Shown one piece after another: positions 41,377 through 49,526 of a DNA stretch of 64,000 nt (its first letter is position 1; every line of letters starts with the position of its first letter). The stretch spans positions 62,001-126,000 of the forward strand of contig NZ_JBHUER010000005.1 in the NCBI RefSeq assembly GCF_042681025.1. The letters are read 5' to 3'. The notes below the pieces were generated by a model. It was not told where the DNA came from. It made no database searches and worked only from the letters and a program-made list of their open reading frames with translations. Source of the DNA: Methylopila henanensis (lineage in GTDB: Bacteria > Pseudomonadota > Alphaproteobacteria > Rhizobiales > Methylopilaceae). Position numbers and translations under genes: made by a program.

Positions 41377-43314
41377 TCAGCGGGCGGGTTCTTCGACCAT
41401 GGCCCTGAGCCGTCCGCCCGTCTCGCCGCCGTCCAGCCGGAACGGGGCCAGCGGCGCGCCATAGCGAACCGTGGCCGGCACGCTGTCGCTGACCGCGCGC
41501 ACCTCCGCCGGCGGCGCCATCTCCTCCGGCGTCGCGCCGAGGCGCGAGCGGGCGGCGAGCGCGCCGAGCGCGTCGGTCGAGGTGATCACCGTGAACGGAA
41601 CGGCGAGCAGGAAACTCGCGAGCACCGGCGAGGCCCACAGCAGCACCTGCGGCGCCGCGTAGGCGAGCGTCACGGTGAGCGCCACGCCGAACAGCGTCGC
41701 CGGCCAGAGCTTCGACGCCGCCTCGAGCCAGCCGACGCGGTGGCCGTCGCGATCCTGCGCCTCCCATCCGACCGAGGCGCCGAAGCCCAACAGGAAGATG
41801 AGGAAGACGGTCACCGAGAAGCTCACGACCGGCGCCAGCAGGAAGCCGAAGAACAGCTCCGCCGCGGTGCCGGCCACGAACGGGCCCGTCCCGCCGTAGC
41901 GCGCGGATTCGCGGTCGCTCATGACCACGTCGAGATAGCCCATCAACTTCGGCGTGAAGGTCAGGAACAGCATGGTCAGGAACAGGCCGATGCTGAGGCC
42001 GACCGGGAACGAGCCGGGCGGGTCGAGATCGCCGATCACCGAGGGCGGCCCGAACGCCTGGGCCGCGCCCGCGATCATGAAGCCGATCCAGGCGGGCGCG
42101 CTCACATACATCAGGATGGCGAGCAGGAGCTGCACCCGGCTGATCAGCCGGAGGCCCGGCATGCCGAGCAGCTTCACATACTGCATGTTGCCCTGGCACC
42201 AGCGGAGGTTGCGGCGCAGGAAATCGGGCAGAGAGGTCGGGTTGTCCTCCCAGGAGCCGGACTCCTCCGGCAGCACGCAGACTTCGTAGCCCGCGCGGCG
42301 GATGAGCACGGCCTCGACCTGATCGTGGCTGAGGATGACGCCGCCGAGCGGCGGCGCGCCGGGCAGCTCGGGCAGCTCCGCGTGGTCGCGGAACGGCGCT
42401 ACGCGGATCGCGGCGTTGTGGCCCCAGTACGGCCCGCAGTCGGCGCTCCACCACGCCGCGCCCATGGTGTAGGAGCGCATGCTGGCGCGCATGCCGAACT
42501 GGAACATGCGGGCGAAGGCGGTCCGCGCCGGCAGGCCGACCACGAGGCTCTGCAGGATGCCGAGCTTCGGGTTCGCCTGCATCACGCGCACGAGCCTCAG
42601 AATGGTCGGGCCCGACATCACGCTGTCGGCGTCGAGCGTGATCATCACCTCGTAGTCGTCGCCGCGCTCCAGCAGGAACTCGCGGATGTTGCCGGCCTTG
42701 AAGCCGGTGTTGACGGGGCGGCGGCGGTAGAACACCCGCTCCTGTCGCACGAGCCCGGCGCGCCAGCCCTCGATCGCCTCGCGTTCGTCGGCTGCGAAGT
42801 CCTCGCGGGTGGTGTCGCTCAGCACATGGACGTCGAAGGCGTCGCCGAAGCCGGTGGCGTCAAGGCTTCGCAGGATGGCGTCGAGCCGGCGCACGACCCG
42901 CTGCGAGTCCTCGTGCCGGATGCACATGACGATCGCGGCGCGGGACGTGATCGGCTCGTCGTCGCTGACCCTAGCAGCGCAGGGAATGACCACGTCGAGC
43001 GGATCGCGGGCGAAACGGAGCAGCGCCAGGCCGATGACGCCGTTCCAGAACCCGATGACGATCCAGGGCAGCGACGCTACGAAGCAGACGAACATCGCCA
43101 TTTCCGGGATCGACCAGCCGTCGACGTTCATCACCGTCCAGAACGCGGCGGTCAGCGCGGCCGAGGTGCCGAGCACGAGCGTCGCCATGGTCAGGCGGCG
43201 GAAGAACAGGCCAAGGGTCGATTGCGTTCCGGTCGGCGTCACGCCGCTGAACGTTCTCCGGAAAAGCGAGGCGCGGGCGGGTGCGACCGGAGAGCTGTCG
43301 ATCGTGGAACTCAT
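41377..43314 (-). CDS. opgH: Glucans biosynthesis glucosyltransferase H (OpgH/MdoH)
   Basis: A 645-residue inner membrane glucosyltransferase. Two N-terminal membrane helices (about 40-110) precede the cytoplasmic GT2 domain with the DAD motif in MITLDADSVMSG and the NLRWCQGN (Q/RxxRW-like) motif. A cluster of C-terminal helices follows from residue 385 on. OpgH polymerises beta-1,2-glucan backbones of osmoregulated periplasmic glucans from UDP-glucose. No opgG is adjacent. It is divergent from the pterin-type cluster with 116 bases between starts. Confidence 0.92.
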   Translation of the reverse strand: MSSTIDSSPVAPARASLFRRTFSGVTPTGTQSTLGLFFRRLTMATLVLGTSAALTAAFWTVMNVDGWSIPEMAMFVCFVASLPWIVIGFWNGVIGLALLRFARDPLDVVIPCAARVSDDEPITSRAAIVMCIRHEDSQRVVRRLDAILRSLDATGFGDAFDVHVLSDTTREDFAADEREAIEGWRAGLVRQERVFYRRRPVNTGFKAGNIREFLLERGDDYEVMITLDADSVMSGPTILRLVRVMQANPKLGILQSLVVGLPARTAFARMFQFGMRASMRSYTMGAAWWSADCGPYWGHNAAIRVAPFRDHAELPELPGAPPLGGVILSHDQVEAVLIRRAGYEVCVLPEESGSWEDNPTSLPDFLRRNLRWCQGNMQYVKLLGMPGLRLISRVQLLLAILMYVSAPAWIGFMIAGAAQAFGPPSVIGDLDPPGSFPVGLSIGLFLTMLFLTFTPKLMGYLDVVMSDRESARYGGTGPFVAGTAAELFFGFLLAPVVSFSVTVFLIFLLGFGASVGWEAQDRDGHRVGWLEAASKLWPATLFGVALTVTLAYAAPQVLLWASPVLASFLLAVPFTVITSTDALGALAARSRLGATPEEMAPPAEVRAVSDSVPATVRYGAPLAPFRLDGGETGGRLRAMVEEPAR

Positions 43315-43430
43315 GTCACGCTTTCGTTGGGCCGGGGCGGCCAGGCTGCCGAGACGCGCCGCCGCCCTATACCATGCGGCGTGGCGCCCATTCCGTGCCC
43401 CAATGGACTAACCAACGAGCAATTAGGCCG

Positions 43431-44423
43431 ATGCACCGCCCCGGCAACTCCCCCGACGCAGGCCGGCGCGCGCTGTGGCGCCCCGGCGATGGGACGGTCG
43501 AGATCCGCACGCAGCCGTTCGCGCTCGCGCCCGGCGAGGTCGAGGTCCGCACCGCCTTCTCCGCCGTCAGCCGCGGCACCGAACGCTTGGTGCTCGAAGG
43601 CCGCGTGCCGCCGGAGGAGCGCGAGCGCATGCGCGCCCCGCGTCAGGAGGGGGAGTTTCCGGGGCCGGTGAAGTACGGCTACTGCGCGGTCGGCGAGATC
43701 GTCGGCGGCCCGCCGGAGCTCGCCGGGCGTATGGCGTTCTGCCTGCATCCGCACGAGGACCGCTTCGGCGCAGCCCCCGCCGCGCTGGCGCCGCTGCCGG
43801 AGGGCCTGCCGCCGAAACGCGCGACGCTCGCCGCCAACATGGAGACCGCGCTCAACGCGCTGTGGGATTCCGGAGCCGGCCCCTGCGACCGCGTCGTGGT
43901 GGTGGGCGGCGGCGTGGTCGGCCTGCTGGCGGCCTCGCTCGCCGCGCGGCTGCCGGGCGCCGAGGTCACCGTCCTCGACGTAGCCGACCGCAGGTCGATC
44001 GCCGAGGCGCTCGGGGCGGGTTTCGCGTTTCCCGCCGACGCTCCGCGCGACGCCGACGTCGTGATCCACGCCAGCGCCACCGCCGCCGGGCTCGCGACGG
44101 CGCTCGCCGCGGCTGGCGACGAGGCGGTGGTGGTCGAGGCGAGCTGGTATGGCGCAGGCGACGTCGCCGTGCCGCTCGGCGGCGCGTTCCATTCCCGCCG
44201 GCTGAAGCTGGTGTCGTCGCAGGTCGGCATGGTGGCGCCGTCGCGGCGGCCGCGGTGGCCGCATGCGCGGCGGTTGGACGCGGCCTTGCATCTGTTACGC
44301 CAGGCGCGCGCGTATGACCTGCTGCTCGATCGCGAGATCGCCTTCGACGACGCCCCGGCCAAGCTGCCGGGGCTTCTGTCTTCGGGAGCGGACGCGCTCG
44401 GGATCGTGATCGTCTATCCCTGA
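43431..44423 (+). CDS. MDR-type (zinc-less) alcohol dehydrogenase-like protein
   Basis: A 330-residue medium-chain dehydrogenase/reductase. The N-terminal GroES-like part (about 20-120) reads FSAVSRGTERLVLEG and PGPVKYGYCAVGEIVG. The usual GHE zinc motif is absent and the four-Cys structural zinc loop is missing. The Rossmann domain is clear (VVVVGGGVVGLLAASLAARL, about 158-177). NAD(P)-dependent, zinc-independent chemistry is likely. It is the first gene of a plus-strand cluster; the PTPS-like gene starts 16 bases downstream. The substrate is unknown; context suggests a pterin or its sugar donor. Confidence 0.85.
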   Translation: MHRPGNSPDAGRRALWRPGDGTVEIRTQPFALAPGEVEVRTAFSAVSRGTERLVLEGRVPPEERERMRAPRQEGEFPGPVKYGYCAVGEIVGGPPELAGRMAFCLHPHEDRFGAAPAALAPLPEGLPPKRATLAANMETALNALWDSGAGPCDRVVVVGGGVVGLLAASLAARLPGAEVTVLDVADRRSIAEALGAGFAFPADAPRDADVVIHASATAAGLATALAAAGDEAVVVEASWYGAGDVAVPLGGAFHSRRLKLVSSQVGMVAPSRRPRWPHARRLDAALHLLRQARAYDLLLDREIAFDDAPAKLPGLLSSGADALGIVIVYP

Positions 44424-44439
44424 CCGGAGCCGCGCCTGC

Positions 44440-44832
44440 ATGTACGCCGTCGAAGTCCGCGACCACATCATGATCGCCCACAGTCTCAAGGGCGAAACCT
44501 TCGGCCCGGCCCAGGCGCTGCACGGCGCCACCTTCGTCGTCGACGTCGCGTTCTTCCGGAGCGACCTCGACGAGGACGACGTCGTCGTGGACATCGGCCG
44601 CGCGACCGACGCGCTCAAGGCCGCGCTGAAGCCGCTGAACTACGCCAATCTGGACGAGGTCCTGCCCGGCGCGCGCACGACGACGGAGTTCCTGTGCCGT
44701 CACATCTTCGACGCCATGGCGGCCGCGCGGCGCGACGGCGCGCTCGGCGTCGGGGCGATCGGGATCGAGCGCATCCGCGTGACGTTGCACGAGAGCCACG
44801 TGGCCCGCGCCTGGTTCGAGGCCGCGGTGTGA
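44440..44832 (+). CDS. 6-pyruvoyl-tetrahydropterin synthase/QueD-like protein
   Basis: A 130-residue member of the PTPS/QueD family. The first zinc-ligand-like His is in IAHSL (His14) and the second in LHGA (His28). The third, normally in the HGH motif, is Ala30, and the Cys that usually precedes this motif is not seen. The C-terminal TTEFLCRHIFD and VTLHESHVARAWFE blocks keep the family pattern, including the Glu that holds the pterin. It may bind a pterin while doing different chemistry from QueD or PTPS. GGAG precedes the start; the stop overlaps the next start (GTGA). Confidence 0.83.
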   Translation: MYAVEVRDHIMIAHSLKGETFGPAQALHGATFVVDVAFFRSDLDEDDVVVDIGRATDALKAALKPLNYANLDEVLPGARTTTEFLCRHIFDAMAAARRDGALGVGAIGIERIRVTLHESHVARAWFEAAV

Positions 44833-45875
44833 CGGACGTCGTCATCGCCGTCCCGGGCGACCTGTCGTCGCGCACCGGAGGCTATCTCTACGACGCCCGC
44901 GTGCTGGCGGAGCTCGCGGCGCGCCGGCGCACCGCGACGGCGCTGTCGCTGCCGGCGCGGCTGCCCCATCCCACGGGCGACGATGTGGCGGAGGCGCTGC
45001 GGCGGCTCGCCGCCGTGCCCCGCGGCGCCGCGCTGTTCGTCGACGGGCTCGCCTATGGCGTGCTGCCGCCGGACGGGCTCCGCGCGCTCGGCCGTCCGCT
45101 CGGCGCGCTGGTGCATCATCCGCTGGCGCTCGAGACCGGGCTGTCGCCGGAACTCGCCGCCAGGCTCGAAGCCTCGGAACGCGCCGCGCTCGACGTCGCG
45201 GAAGTCGTCGTCGCGACCAGTCTGACGACCGCCGGCATCCTGCGGGAACGGTTCGGCGTGCCGGCGGACAAGCTGCATGTGGCGGAGCCCGGCGTCGAGC
45301 CCGCGCCACGGGCCACGGGCGGCGCGGACGGCGTCTGCGTCATTCTGACGGTCGCGACCGTCACGCCGCGCAAGAACCACGCGATGCTCGCCGCGGCGCT
45401 TGGGCGCCTGAAGGATCTCTCCTGGCGCTGGCGCATCGCGGGCAGCCTGTCCCGCGATCCGGCGCTCGTCGACGCGCTCGTCCGGCAGATCGAGGCGGTG
45501 GGGATCGCCGAGCGGACCGACCTTCTGGGCGAGATCGGCCCGGCCGCGCTCGCCGCGGAATACGATCGCGCGGACCTGTTCGCGCTGCCGTCGCGTTTCG
45601 AGGGCTATGGCATGGCCTATGTGGAGGCGCTGGCGCGCGGGCTTCCGGTGATCTCCGGCGTTGGCGGGGCGTCCGCCGCCACCGTGCCGCGGTCGGCCGG
45701 CGCGGTCGTCGACGCGGACGACTCCGAAGCGATCGAGGCCGCGCTCCGGCGCCTGATCGGCGATCCCGCCGCGCGCCGCGCCGCCTCCGACGCGGCCTGG
45801 GACCACGCCCGCACGCTGGCGCGCTGGACCGCGACCGCGGACGTGTTCGAGGCTGCGGCGGCTCGGCTCGCATGA
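44829..45875 (+). CDS. GT4-family glycosyltransferase
   Basis: A 348-residue GT-B glycosyltransferase. The N-terminal domain binds the acceptor; the C-terminal donor domain has VATVTPRKNHAMLAAAL (about 178-194) and the EX7E-type block LPSRFEGYGMAYVEALARGLPVI (about 255-277). It starts with GTG at 44829, overlapping the PTPS-like stop, and ends overlapping the methyltransferase start (ATGA). Such coupling indicates a shared pathway. The natural acceptor is unknown; a pterin is the hypothesis raised in the findings. Confidence 0.88.
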   Translation: MTDVVIAVPGDLSSRTGGYLYDARVLAELAARRRTATALSLPARLPHPTGDDVAEALRRLAAVPRGAALFVDGLAYGVLPPDGLRALGRPLGALVHHPLALETGLSPELAARLEASERAALDVAEVVVATSLTTAGILRERFGVPADKLHVAEPGVEPAPRATGGADGVCVILTVATVTPRKNHAMLAAALGRLKDLSWRWRIAGSLSRDPALVDALVRQIEAVGIAERTDLLGEIGPAALAAEYDRADLFALPSRFEGYGMAYVEALARGLPVISGVGGASAATVPRSAGAVVDADDSEAIEAALRRLIGDPAARRAASDAAWDHARTLARWTATADVFEAAAARLA

Positions 45876-46747
45876 GCGGCTTCGACGCGGGCTGGCTCGA
45901 CCTGCGCGAGCCGGCCGACCACGCCGCCCGGTCGCAGGGCGTGCTCGACGCGGTCGCGGCGGCCTTCGAGGGGCGGGTCGGGCTCGCGGTGGCGGACCTC
46001 GGCGCGGGATCGGGATCGACGCTTCGCGCGCTCGCGCCGCGGCTCGGGCCGGCGCAGAGCTGGACGCTGTTCGATCACGATCCGGAACTGCTGCGGCACG
46101 CCCGCGTTCGCCTCGCGGCCTGGGCCGACCTCGCGGAGAATCGCGACGACTCGCTCGTGCTGTTGCGGGACGGCCGGCGGATCGAGGTCCGCTTCGCGCT
46201 CGCCGACCTCGCCGCCGAACCGTTGCCGGAGGATGGCGCTTTCGACCTCGTCGCCTGTTCGGCGCTGCTCGATCTGGTCGGGGAGGTCTGGATGACACGC
46301 CTCCTCAAGCGCCTCGTGGCGGCGGAGACGCCGTTCTACGCGGCGCTGACCTATGACGGCGCCAAGTCGTTCGCGCCGCCCCATCCCGACGACGCCGCGG
46401 CCCTCGGCGCGTTCAACCGCCACCAGCGGACCGACAAGGGCTTCGGCCCGGCGCTCGGCGGGGAGGCGGCGGGGCGTTTCCGGGCGCTCGCCGCCGCGGC
46501 CGGCTTCCGCGAGACGGCCGGCGACAGCCCGTGGCGCCTCGGCGAGGACGACGCGCCCCTGATCCACGCGCTCGCCGACGGCGTCGCGCAGGCGGCGGAG
46601 GCGATGTCGGGCGCCTCCTTCGCGGCGTGGCGCGCCTTCCGCGCGGGGGCGGCCGGCGCGGCCGCCGTCGGCCACGTCGACCTGTTCGTCACCCCTCCCG
46701 GATGGCCGGGGCCGTCGTCATCCGCGCCAGCACGGCGTCCTTCCTGA
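45872..46747 (+). CDS. Class I SAM-dependent methyltransferase
   Basis: A 291-residue methyltransferase. Motif I is VADLGAGSGSTLRAL (about 40-54); the acidic residue of motif II is in WTLFDHDPELLRHA. The later motif FDLVACSALLDLVGEVW is also clear. It is translationally coupled to the glycosyltransferase gene (ATGA). Its last 59 bases overlap the 3' end of the convergent cytochrome b561 gene. The methyl acceptor may be the product of the preceding enzymes. Confidence 0.87.
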   Translation: MSGFDAGWLDLREPADHAARSQGVLDAVAAAFEGRVGLAVADLGAGSGSTLRALAPRLGPAQSWTLFDHDPELLRHARVRLAAWADLAENRDDSLVLLRDGRRIEVRFALADLAAEPLPEDGAFDLVACSALLDLVGEVWMTRLLKRLVAAETPFYAALTYDGAKSFAPPHPDDAAALGAFNRHQRTDKGFGPALGGEAAGRFRALAAAAGFRETAGDSPWRLGEDDAPLIHALADGVAQAAEAMSGASFAAWRAFRAGAAGAAAVGHVDLFVTPPGWPGPSSSAPARRPS

Positions 46748-47252
46748 CGAAGCGATGGAACAGCGCCGCCGCGACGTGCAGCGCGATCAGGCCGGCGCCG
46801 GTGAAGCCCAGCGCGGCGTGCCATCCGAGCACCGCCTTGGACAGTTCCTTGTCCTCGCCCACAATGCGCGGCATCTCGAACAGCCCGAAGACCGGGACCG
46901 GCGCGCCGAAGGCGTTCGACCCGATCCATCCGAGCAGCGGCATCGCCAGCAGGATGAGGTAGAGCGCCCAGTGCGTCGCGTGCGACAGGCCGATCTGCCA
47001 GCGCTCCAGCGTCGGCTCGGGCGGAGGCGGCGGGACCGCGAGCCGCCAGGCGAGCCGCGCGACCATGAGCGCCAGGATCAGGACTCCGGTCGACTTGTGC
47101 AGGTCGTAGAACCAGTCCTTCGTCGGGCCGTCCGCCATGAGGTCGAGCGAAACGCCGCCGGCGATCTGCAAGACGACGACCGGCGCGACGATCCAGTGCA
47201 GAATTTTAGCCGTCGACGTGTAGCCGCCTTCGGCCGGCGTCGTCGCGCTCAT
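46689..47252 (-). CDS. Cytochrome b561 family protein
   Basis: A 187-residue membrane protein with four helices and the family His pattern: KILHWIVAPVVVLQIAGG (His near 17), DLHKSTGVLILALMVARLAWRL (His near 52), LSHATHWALYLILLAMPLLGWIG (His near 92-95) and LGWHAALGFTGAGLIALHVAAALFHRF (His in helix 4). Two b hemes are expected. Bacterial cytochromes b561 move electrons from quinol or act as superoxide:quinone oxidoreductases. The start overlaps the 3' end of the RibD-type gene by 47 bases, so the two are coupled; the 3' end overlaps the methyltransferase gene. Confidence 0.92.
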   Translation of the reverse strand: MSATTPAEGGYTSTAKILHWIVAPVVVLQIAGGVSLDLMADGPTKDWFYDLHKSTGVLILALMVARLAWRLAVPPPPPEPTLERWQIGLSHATHWALYLILLAMPLLGWIGSNAFGAPVPVFGLFEMPRIVGEDKELSKAVLGWHAALGFTGAGLIALHVAAALFHRFVRKDAVLARMTTAPAIREG

Positions 47253-48066
47253 GGCGGTCTCCCTGTGCGATGTCGGAGGCGTGCGGCGTCGAGGCGCGCA
47301 TGTCGCAGTCGAACAGAACGTCGGTCCCGAGCGGGTGGGCGGTCGCTGCCGGCCGGCGCGCGCGGTCGAGCTCGTCGATCGGGGGCAGAGCGAGGCCGGG
47401 CCGGCCGGAGCCGACGAGCAGCGGCGCGACCATCACATGCAGCCGGTCGATGCGTCCCGCGGCCACGAAGGCCGAGACCGTGTCGGCTCCGCCCTCGACC
47501 AGCACGCGGCGCAGGCCCCGCCGCGCCAGCGCGGCCACCACGTCGGCCGGAGCGATGCGCCCGTCGCGCGACGGCAGGTGGACGGTCTCGACGCCCGCCA
47601 CGCCGCAATGGGCCGCGCCTTCGCCGCGGATGACGATGCGGCGCTGGCCGTCGTCGTCGAGCACGCGGGCGTTGTTCGGGATGCGGCCCTTCGGATCGAT
47701 CACGACGCGCGCCGGGGCGGAGCCGGCGACGCGCCGCACGGTGAGCTGGCAATCGTCGGCGCAGACCGTGCCGACGCCGACCACGACCGCGTCGACGAGC
47801 GCGCGCAGCCGGTGGAGGTGGTCGAGCGCGACGTCGCCGTTGATGTAGCGCGAGGCCCCCGTGACGGTGGCGACCCTTCCGTCGAGCGACTGGCCGATCT
47901 GCCCGATCACGATCGGGCCGGGCGAGGCGACGGGCTTCAGCATCCGGCAGAGCGGGTGGAGCCTAAGCCGTTCGGGCAGCGCCGCGCCGTGCCGCGCCGC
48001 CTTGATCGCGATCCACGCGACCTCGAACGCGTCGTCGTCGGTGTCGTCCGCGGCCGTCATGCACAT
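47206..48066 (-). CDS. RibD C-terminal-type reductase (pyrimidine/pterin reductase-like)
   Basis: A 286-residue protein with one RibD_C domain (about 65-265; GQIGQSLDGRVATVTGASRYINGD and GLRRVLVEGGADTVSAFVAAGRIDRL). The RibD deaminase domain is absent, so this is not the housekeeping bifunctional RibD. The fold is that of dihydrofolate reductase, and relatives reduce pyrimidine or pterin substrates with NADPH. The start may be 48066 or 48060. The arrangement next to the PTPS-like, glycosyltransferase and methyltransferase genes suggests a role in the same modified-pterin pathway. Confidence 0.85.
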   Translation of the reverse strand: MCMTAADDTDDDAFEVAWIAIKAARHGAALPERLRLHPLCRMLKPVASPGPIVIGQIGQSLDGRVATVTGASRYINGDVALDHLHRLRALVDAVVVGVGTVCADDCQLTVRRVAGSAPARVVIDPKGRIPNNARVLDDDGQRRIVIRGEGAAHCGVAGVETVHLPSRDGRIAPADVVAALARRGLRRVLVEGGADTVSAFVAAGRIDRLHVMVAPLLVGSGRPGLALPPIDELDRARRPAATAHPLGTDVLFDCDMRASTPHASDIAQGDRHERDDAGRRRLHVDG

Positions 48067-48250
48067 CGCTTGTCGCTCCGAGGGACGCCGTCCATATCCG
48101 TAACGGTTCCAGATAGGCTCCGGACCGCCTGCGGCCAGAAGGCGCTGGCGGGGATTGCGACGGACTGCGCGGTTGACGCTGACGCGGCAGCCGTGGTCCG
48201 TGCGCACATCGCCGTCTTGACCGTTACGCTGCTTGAGAAGGGGTGGTTTC

Positions 48251-48907
48251 ATGACCGACGCGCAGCCCGCCTTCACGAAGGAGGCATCGACCTCGCTCGA
48301 CGCGCTGTTCGACGGCTACCGTCGCTTCCGCGCGGAAGCCTGGCCCGAACTGCGGAAACGGTACGAAAGCCTCGCCGACGGGCAGGCGCCGAAGATTTTG
48401 GTGATCGGCTGCTCCGACAGCCGGGTGGACCCACAGCAGATTCTCGGCGCTGCGCCCGGCGAATTGTTCGTGCTCCGCAACGTCGCTGGCCTAGTGCCGC
48501 CTTACGCGCCGGACCAGGCGCACCATGGCGCGAGCGCCGCGGTCGAATACGCGGTGCGGGTGCTGAAGGTCGAGCGCATCGTCGTGCTGGCGCATGCGGG
48601 CTGCGGCGGCGTGAACGCGCTGCTCAATGGCGCGCCGCCAGAGGCGTCCGACTTTGTCGTGAGCTGGATGGGGATCGCAGCCCGCGCCAGGGGCGCCGTC
48701 GACCCCGCGCTCGAAGGCGACGCGCGCCAGCAGGCCGGCGAAGAGGCCTGCGTCGGGGTCACGCTCGGCAACCTCATGACCTTCCCCTGGCTGCGCGAGC
48801 GGGTCGAGGCGGGTGACCTCGCCCTCACAGGCATGCATTTCGGCGTCGCCACCGGCCGCCTCCGCTGCTGCGACGGCGCAGGCGTGTGGGCGGCGGTCCC
48901 GGCCTGA
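48251..48907 (+). CDS. Beta-class carbonic anhydrase
   Basis: A 218-residue beta-carbonic anhydrase. Zinc ligands Cys54 (GCSDSRVDP), His115 and Cys118 (HAGCGG) and the Asp56/Arg58 dyad are all present, so it should be active in CO2-bicarbonate interconversion. The ATG at 48251 has AAGGGG upstream; an in-frame start at 48233 adds six residues. Cytoplasmic, no signal peptide. The fae paralogue follows after 39 bases and may be co-transcribed, which fits handling of CO2 and formaldehyde in one-carbon metabolism. Confidence 0.94.
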   Translation: MTDAQPAFTKEASTSLDALFDGYRRFRAEAWPELRKRYESLADGQAPKILVIGCSDSRVDPQQILGAAPGELFVLRNVAGLVPPYAPDQAHHGASAAVEYAVRVLKVERIVVLAHAGCGGVNALLNGAPPEASDFVVSWMGIAARARGAVDPALEGDARQQAGEEACVGVTLGNLMTFPWLRERVEAGDLALTGMHFGVATGRLRCCDGAGVWAAVPA

Positions 48908-48946
48908 CGGCCGGCGGCCGTTTCGGTTTTCTCAGGAGCACTGACA

Positions 48947-49486
48947 ATGACGAACATCGTTTTCCGCACCGGCGAGGCCACGGTGCTCGCGGCCGAGGGC
49001 CAGGCCACCGACGCGATGCCTGAGATCGTGATCGGCCGGGTCGACGGCCCGGTGGGCCACGCCTTCGCCGGCATGCTGGGCCAGACGGTCGGCCACACCC
49101 GCATGTTCGTGGTGCGCGACCTGAACCAACAGGTGAAGCCGGCCACGATGATGACCACCAAGGCCACCATCCACACCGCCGAATATGTCGATCTGCTCGG
49201 CGGCGTCGTTCAGGCGGCGACCGGCGACGCGATCCTCGACAGCGTCATCGAGGGCGTGATCCCGAAGGACATCGTCGACGATATCTGCATGATCGTCACG
49301 ATCTGGCTCGACCCGCGCTGCGCCGAGGACCCGAACCTCGACAAGAAGGATCTGTACCGGACCAACTACGAGGCGACGAAGCTCGCCATCAAGCGCGCGA
49401 TCAACGGCGAGCCGACGATCGACGAGCTGATCGCGAACCGCAAGACGGTGAAGCACTACGCGCTCGAGGACGTCATCGAGTACTGA
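48947..49486 (+). CDS. Formaldehyde-activating enzyme (Fae) family paralogue
   Basis: A 179-residue Fae-family protein. It keeps the core EIVIGRVDGPVGHAFAG, KATIHTAEYVDLLGGVVQAATGDAILDSV and NYEATKLAIKRAINGEP. Classical Fae condenses formaldehyde with tetrahydromethanopterin. Compared with my recollection of the Methylobacterium extorquens enzyme, the position of the proposed catalytic His (in AHIDLIIG) is Met24 here (AMPEIVIG). It therefore looks like a Fae2/Fae3-type paralogue that may bind H4MPT or formaldehyde without the same catalysis. AGGAG precedes the start. A convergent terminator follows. Confidence 0.88.
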   Translation: MTNIVFRTGEATVLAAEGQATDAMPEIVIGRVDGPVGHAFAGMLGQTVGHTRMFVVRDLNQQVKPATMMTTKATIHTAEYVDLLGGVVQAATGDAILDSVIEGVIPKDIVDDICMIVTIWLDPRCAEDPNLDKKDLYRTNYEATKLAIKRAINGEPTIDELIANRKTVKHYALEDVIEY

Positions 49487-49496
49487 CGCGCCCGGT

Positions 49497-49526
49497 AAGG
49501 ACTGGGCGGATATCCGCTCAGTCCTT
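49497..49526. terminator. Bidirectional terminator-like palindrome
   Basis: AAGGACTG-GGCGGATATCCGCT-CAGTCCTT is an almost perfect 30-base palindrome between the fae paralogue (plus) and the metal-sensor gene (minus), whose stop lies inside it. It likely ends both transcripts. Confidence 0.7.

Noticed and set aside
41206..43671. An 821-residue plus-strand frame across opgH
   Set aside because: Antisense to a clear membrane glucosyltransferase; His/Arg/Glu-rich composition typical of shadow frames.
43431..46747. Queuosine biosynthesis as the role of the PTPS-like gene cluster
   Set aside because: QueC, QueE and QueF are absent, the PTPS-like protein lacks key QueD residues, and a glycosyltransferase plus methyltransferase are not part of that pathway.
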